Part shown: positions 59,912 through 64,000 of the stretch, piece by piece
Layout: every line of letters starts with the position of its first letter
How positions within the stretch are numbered: position 1 is the stretch's first letter
NCBI GenBank assembly: GCA_023664325.1
Contig: JAMPFS010000006.1
Span: forward strand, 22,690-86,689
DNA from: Clostridium sp.
GTDB lineage: Bacteria > Bacillota > Clostridia > Lachnospirales > Lachnospiraceae
Direction: 5' to 3'
DNA length: 64,000 bases
Made by a program: the position numbers and the translations under genes
Notes under the pieces: generated by a model
Told to the model about the DNA's origin: nothing
The model's database searches: none
The model's input: the letters and a program-made list of their open reading frames with translations, nothing else

Positions 59912-61072
59912 ATGCCAGCAGTGAAGGTAAATGTATGCCCTGAAATAATCAATTGGGCTTTAAGCCAGGTGTCACCGGAAAAACTTGGTGATGCATTAAT
60001 GGATAACATAACCAAGTGGCTTGATGGCACAAAAATGCCAACTTTCCGTCAGATAGAGGATTTTAGCAAGAAAGCCAATATTCCATTAGGGTATTTTTTT
60101 CTACAAACTCCACCGGTAGAGCAGATTAATTTGTTAGAATATCGAACAGTTGATAGTATGCAATTAGCAAATCCCAGCCGAAATTTAGTTGATACAATTC
60201 ATGAAATGGAAAATATCCAGGACTGGATGAAAACATATAGACAAGACTTAGGATTTGATAGACTATCTATTGTTGGCTGTATGCAGGAAGTTTATGAGAT
60301 TGATACTATTGTCAACAGGATACGCAGTGACTTGCAGCTGAATGATATTTGGTATGAGAAAAATAGAGATAGTAGGGAGTCTTTTAATTATATCAGAAGA
60401 CAGTTGGAGACGTGTGGCATCATCGTCATGATGAGTGGTATCGTTGGCAAGAATCCCCATCGTACATTAGATGTAGATGAATTTAGGGCATTTGCAATGA
60501 TGGATGAATGGGCTCCGCTTATTTTCATCAACACAGCAGATTCTAATGGTGCCAGATTATTTTCTATCTTGCATGAGGCAGCCCATATTTGGTTAGGAAA
60601 AGATGATTTATTTAATGATAGGCAGAGTCGGATATCTGGTGTAAGCGACATAGAAGTAATATGTAATGCTGTAGCAGGGGAGTTAATGGTACCCAAGAAT
60701 GTGTTTTTAAATAAATGGGATATATATGATGTAGATGTTTTTGAGAAAATTACTGAATTGTCAAAATATTTTCGCTGTGGAGAAATTGTGATAGCTAGAA
60801 AAGCCCTTGATTGTAAAAAAATAGAACAGAGTATATATAATAAAGTAACGAAAACTGCAATTGAAAATTATAGATTACTAAAAGAAAATAAACAAAATGA
60901 TGGCGGTAATTATTATAATACAATGAGTTCTCGCTTAGATAGATGTTTTGCAAGGGCATTGTGTGAAAGTATTAATATGGGAAGGACTACTTATACAGAA
61001 GCATATCGTTTGACGAATACTAATCGTAAAACATTTTCTGAGGTCGTACAACGTTTTGGAGGTGTGGAATAA
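59912..61072 (+). CDS. ImmA/IrrE-family metallopeptidase
   Basis: A 386-residue protein. AAGGAGG fixes the ATG at 59912. The N-terminal half carries an XRE-like region (SPEKLGDALMDNITKWLDGT, PTFRQIEDFSKKANIPLGYF) and the middle a zinc metallopeptidase domain with ILHEAAHIWLGK (HExxH near residue 220) and the third ligand further on (VICNAVAGELMVP). Such proteins cleave repressors in phage and ICE control and pair with PIN-like toxins. The DUF4411 gene starts within one base of its stop. Probably a toxin-antitoxin-like module inserted in an old restriction locus. Confidence 0.9.
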   Translation: MPAVKVNVCPEIINWALSQVSPEKLGDALMDNITKWLDGTKMPTFRQIEDFSKKANIPLGYFFLQTPPVEQINLLEYRTVDSMQLANPSRNLVDTIHEMENIQDWMKTYRQDLGFDRLSIVGCMQEVYEIDTIVNRIRSDLQLNDIWYEKNRDSRESFNYIRRQLETCGIIVMMSGIVGKNPHRTLDVDEFRAFAMMDEWAPLIFINTADSNGARLFSILHEAAHIWLGKDDLFNDRQSRISGVSDIEVICNAVAGELMVPKNVFLNKWDIYDVDVFEKITELSKYFRCGEIVIARKALDCKKIEQSIYNKVTKTAIENYRLLKENKQNDGGNYYNTMSSRLDRCFARALCESINMGRTTYTEAYRLTNTNRKTFSEVVQRFGGVE

Positions 61073-61581
61073 TAGAAAAATTCTTGATTGACTCTAACTC
61101 ATTTATGACACCGTATAGGCAGTATTATGCGTTTGATTTAGTACCGACCTATTGGGAAGAAATATCAAGATGTGCGAATTCGGGCAGATTGGTATTACTT
61201 GATATGGTCAAAGCAGAAATTGATAAAGGCAAGGATGATTTGGCGGATTGGATTAATGGACAGGCAGAATTTGTTATTTGCAAGCATATATCATCGGAAA
61301 TTATTAGTAAGTATCAAGAAGTTTTGCAATATGTACAAACATGTGGTTTGTACAAAGAACAAGCATTACATACATGGGCTGATGGTGATGTTGCAGATCC
61401 TTGGCTGATTGCAGCGGCAAAAGTACATCAATATACCATTATTACGACAGAAGTGCCATCGGGTGGGTTAAGTGTAAAGAATCCGAATAAAAATGCTAAA
61501 ATACCAGATGTGGCAAAAGAATTTGGAGTTAAGACAAATAACATATATTATATGATGAGACAATTAGGAATCAAAATATAG
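61072..61581 (+). CDS. DUF4411 PIN-like domain protein (probable toxin)
   Basis: A product of about 169 residues: IEKFLIDSNSFMTPYRQYYA near the start, and ADGDVADPWLIAAAKVHQYT, ITTEVPSGG, which place it in the DUF4411 PIN-like family; the conserved Asp residues (LIDSNSF, GDVADPW) would bind metal for RNA cleavage. There is no ATG, GTG or TTG at proper distance from the GGAGG at 61058-61062: the ATA codons at 61069 and 61072 are correctly spaced, while the TTG at 61084 is 21 bases away and would remove EKFL. Paired with the ImmA-like protein upstream. Confidence 0.82.
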   Translation: MEKFLIDSNSFMTPYRQYYAFDLVPTYWEEISRCANSGRLVLLDMVKAEIDKGKDDLADWINGQAEFVICKHISSEIISKYQEVLQYVQTCGLYKEQALHTWADGDVADPWLIAAAKVHQYTIITTEVPSGGLSVKNPNKNAKIPDVAKEFGVKTNNIYYMMRQLGIKI

Positions 61582-61647
61582 GGCTGCGTAAGTGGCCCAT
61601 TTTCTAAGTTGTGTTTTGTTATATAAAATGTTGAAGTAGCGTTTTAA

Positions 61648-61750
61648 CGGAACTTCGTTTGATGTCGTGTATGAGAACCTTGTCAGGCAGATTGCAGGGG
61701 ATGCCCTGCGATGTGGACAGACGGAGAGTTTGAAATCTTCCGAAAGATAA
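61648..61750 (+). pseudogene. Truncated second copy of the DUF4391 3' region
   Basis: Translates as ...RQIAGDALRCGQTESLKSSER then a stop at 61748, closely matching RQIAGDDLQGGQAESLKDS of the intact gene at 59163-59816. The DNA is near-identical to 59577-59693 with a small deletion. Confidence 0.85.
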
Positions 61751-61760
61751 AAAGAGGAAG

Positions 61761-62321
61761 GGCATCAGCCCTCCTACATTCAATCAGTTTAAAGATAACC
61801 CGGAGGAATTTATCATCAAGGCGGCAAAGCTTATCAATGAAGAAAAAGCGACTGCAATTATCCAGCATATCACCTATGATGTATTGGATGACCTCTATGA
61901 TGAAACAGAGATATTTACTGAGCCGACTATCAAGGGCAAACTGGGTGTCAATGCAATGAAGGCAAAGAAACATCTGTATGACCATATCGTGTATGATTCC
62001 ACAAATGAGAGGGACTTTGCCAGGATGCTTGACACAGATACTTCTGTTGCCGTCTATGTAAAACTGCCGGATGGCTTTTACATTTCCACTCCGGTCGGTC
62101 GCTATAACCCGGACTGGGCGATTGCCTTTTATGAGGGGACAGTCAAGCATATTTATTTTGTAGCAGAGACGAAAGGTTCCATGTCCTCCATGCAGCTCAG
62201 ATTGATAGAAGAATCCAAAATTCATTGTGCGAGGGAACATTTTAAAGCAATCAGTAATGGGGCTGTGGTTTATGATGTGGTAGACAGCTACCAATCATTA
62301 CTGGATTTGGTAAGAAAGTAA
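61761..62321 (+). pseudogene. C-terminal remnant of a type III restriction enzyme subunit
   Basis: An open frame of about 186 codons without a proper start: TFNQFKDNPEEFIIKAAKLI, VYDSTNERDFARMLDTDTSV, PVGRYNPDWAI and KHIYFVAETKGSMSSMQLR, the nuclease end of Res subunits with Asp (NPDW) and E-x-K (AETKG). The helicase domains are absent. It directly follows the DUF4391 tail remnant, in another frame, so mod and most of res have been deleted. Confidence 0.85.
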
Positions 62322-62367
62322 GCACGAAGTGCAAATAATGAAAACGAAAGGGAGGACAAGAAAACAT

Positions 62368-63888
62368 ATGAAAAAATTCATCTTAAAAAAAGCATGTTTG
62401 GTAATGACTGCACTTTTTATGGTGGCGGGCGTTGCCGGCTGTGGAAAAGAACAAGCAACGGAGACAGCGGTGGTAACGGAAAATACCACGGAAGCGGCAA
62501 CTAAGGATACAGAGGAAACCGTACCGCAAAGCACCCCGGCTTCCGATTATACAATTACCTTAACAAGCAGCAACAGTTGGGAAAGCGGGGATTTAAAATG
62601 TGCTCAGTTTGACGGTGTGATTCAAAACCAGACCGGGGAGACCGGCAGAGACTGGAAAGTAGCCGTGACGGTTCCAGAGGGCGCAGCCATGGAGAGCGGA
62701 TGGAATGGCGAGTATGCGATCAACGGAACTACCCTTACCATTACGCCGGTTGATTATAATACGGAGATTGCAGGCAGCAGTGAGATAACCTTTGGATTTA
62801 TTTTAGACACGAAAGAATCCTTTTCTCCGGAGCAGGTTGTTTTGACGGTAAATGGGAAAGATTATGCAATGGGGAGCGGTGAAAAGACTTCCGCGCCGGA
62901 TGCTTTGGCAGATGGCAATACCCAGTCGGAGAAAGAGGAGACAACACAGGAAAAAGATGTGGCGCCGGCAGATATCAGCGGAACACCGCTTGGAAATCAT
63001 GGGGCATTGTCCGTGAAAGGAACGGATCTTGTTGATAAGGATGGGAAAATCTATCAGTTAAAGGGTGTTTCCACCCACGGGCTTGCCTGGTTTCCAGATT
63101 ATGTAAACAAAGAAGCCTTTTCATCCCTTTCCGAGTATGGTGTCAATGCAATGCGCCTTGCCATGTATACAGCAGAGAATGGGGGATATTGCAATGGCGG
63201 GGATAAGCAGAAGCTGGAAAGCCTCATTGATGCGGGCGTGCAGGCATGTACGGAGCTTGGAATGTATGTGATTGTGGACTGGCATATTCTAAGCGACGGA
63301 GATCCCAATACATATAAAGAAGATGCGAAGACATTTTTTGAAAATATGTCAAAGAAATATGCCGGAAATGAGAATGTGATTTATGAGATCTGCAACGAGC
63401 CATGTAACGGAACCACATGGGAGCAGGTAAAGGCATATGCGGAGGAGATTATTCCAATCATACGGGCAAATGATAAAAAGGCGGTGATTATTGTGGGAAC
63501 TCCGAACTGGTCACAGGATGTGGATACCGCATCGGAAAATCCGATTACAGGCTATGATAATATCATGTATGCCGTACATTTCTATGCCTCCACCCATAAA
63601 GGGGAAATCCGCAGCAAGGTGGAAAAGGCAAGAGGCAACGGTCTGGCAGTGATTGTTAGCGAGTGCAGTATCTGTGAGGCATCGGGGAATGGTTCGGTCA
63701 ATTATGATGAGGCAGCCGAATGGATGAAACTGATAAATGATAACCATATGAGCATGTTTGCATGGAACCTGAGCAATAAGGATGAAAAGTCCTCCCTGTT
63801 AAAATCTTCTGTGAGCAAAACGTCGGGATTTACGAAGGATGATTTTTCGGAAACGGGAGCATGGTTTATGGAGCAGTATGGAAAATAG
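62368..63888 (+). CDS. GH5-family endoglucanase lipoprotein with CBM2-like module
   Basis: A 506-residue exported lipoprotein: lipobox VAGC at about residue 25, Thr/Glu-rich linker, a beta-sandwich of about 90 residues (SWESGDLKCAQFDGVIQNQT, GWNGEYAING) that resembles a CBM2-type carbohydrate-binding module, a second linker, then a glycoside hydrolase family 5 domain: LKGVSTHGLAWFPDYVN, MYVIVDWHIL, ENVIYEICNEP with the acid/base Glu near residue 342, and VIVSECSI with the nucleophile Glu near 430. It should cut beta-1,4-glucan or related polymers at the cell surface. GGGAGG precedes the ATG. Confidence 0.92.
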   Translation: MKKFILKKACLVMTALFMVAGVAGCGKEQATETAVVTENTTEAATKDTEETVPQSTPASDYTITLTSSNSWESGDLKCAQFDGVIQNQTGETGRDWKVAVTVPEGAAMESGWNGEYAINGTTLTITPVDYNTEIAGSSEITFGFILDTKESFSPEQVVLTVNGKDYAMGSGEKTSAPDALADGNTQSEKEETTQEKDVAPADISGTPLGNHGALSVKGTDLVDKDGKIYQLKGVSTHGLAWFPDYVNKEAFSSLSEYGVNAMRLAMYTAENGGYCNGGDKQKLESLIDAGVQACTELGMYVIVDWHILSDGDPNTYKEDAKTFFENMSKKYAGNENVIYEICNEPCNGTTWEQVKAYAEEIIPIIRANDKKAVIIVGTPNWSQDVDTASENPITGYDNIMYAVHFYASTHKGEIRSKVEKARGNGLAVIVSECSICEASGNGSVNYDEAAEWMKLINDNHMSMFAWNLSNKDEKSSLLKSSVSKTSGFTKDDFSETGAWFMEQYGK

Positions 63889-64000
63889 CATGCGGTGAAT
63901 GCAGTATTTCACAGGAAGAATGTAGAGGTTTGTTAAACTTGGATAACAGTTCTGAAAGGTAAAAATAATTCGCACAAATCATGCAGAAAATAAGCTTCTT

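Noticed and set aside
59912..61581. Interpretation of the ImmA-DUF4411 pair as a prophage or integrative element.
   Set aside because: No integrase, excisionase, att-like repeats or further phage genes are nearby.

Overview
The window looks like a chromosomal segment of a spore-forming, anaerobic Lachnospiraceae-type Firmicute (class Clostridia). The support is a secG-rnr-smpB-ssrA block, Asp23 and DAK2-fusion (YloV-like) genes beside rpmB, a YtfJ/GerW sporulation gene, an alpha/beta-type SASP gene, strong AGGAGG ribosome binding sites, moderate GC, and many small membrane or lipoprotein genes typical of that family. No rRNA, tRNA, CRISPR array or intact insertion sequence was seen. The only RNA gene recognised is tmRNA.

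Layout. (1) 1-7.1 kb is housekeeping: the 3' end of gpmI, a membrane protein, eno, secG, rnr, smpB, a small membrane protein and tmRNA. (2) 7.1-24.2 kb holds an OmpR/EnvZ-type two-component pair next to a lipoprotein and a CheV-like protein, then a very acidic membrane protein, hisH-hisF, a GNAT enzyme, a DUF4352-like lipoprotein, a LysM protein, a rhomboid-like protein with a zinc ribbon, two unrecognised proteins, DUF2953 and YtfJ proteins, rpmB, Asp23 and YloV-like genes. (3) 24.2-35.3 kb is an envelope-stress or peptide-resistance block: a BceRS-like two-component system, a HAD protein, an AAA-ATPase/PD-(D/E)XK protein, an orphan solute-binding lipoprotein, a BceAB-like ABC transporter and a BlaI-BlaR1 pair.

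(4) 35.3-48.7 kb is a surface polysaccharide locus, visibly AT-richer in its middle. A divergent XRE regulator faces a NusG paralogue of LoaP type. Then come three family-2 glycosyltransferases, a Wzy-like polymerase, a WbsX-like protein, a GT9-like protein, a Wzx-like flippase, a nucleotidyltransferase-kinase fusion, a KdsD-like sugar phosphate isomerase without CBS domains, a small HAD phosphatase and, after an intervening Rpn-family gene, UDP-galactopyranose mutase. Together these suggest a LoaP-antiterminated operon for a galactofuranose-containing glycan with one sugar activated by a dedicated isomerase/phosphatase/kinase/nucleotidyltransferase set.

(5) 46.4-52.3 kb contains two same-strand Rpn nuclease paralogues that bracket glf and a compact three-gene cassette: a GHKL ATPase with a possible STAS-like N-terminus, a DUF4325/STAS-like protein and a membrane-anchored helical protein. 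This cassette is the best candidate in the window for an undescribed system. (6) 52.3-58.1 kb has a flavodoxin preceded by a strongly structured leader, a PH-domain protein, an ECF sigma/anti-sigma pair, a YunG-like protein, recG and the SASP gene. (7) 58.1-62.3 kb is a damaged defence locus: a frameshifted helicase fragment, an intact DUF4391 gene, an ImmA/IrrE + DUF4411 (PIN-like) pair, then a second truncated DUF4391 tail joined to the C-terminal part of a type III restriction subunit. (8) The window ends with a GH5 glucanase lipoprotein.

All identifications rest on reading sequence motifs by eye. No database search was possible, and promoter, operator and terminator calls are pattern-based.
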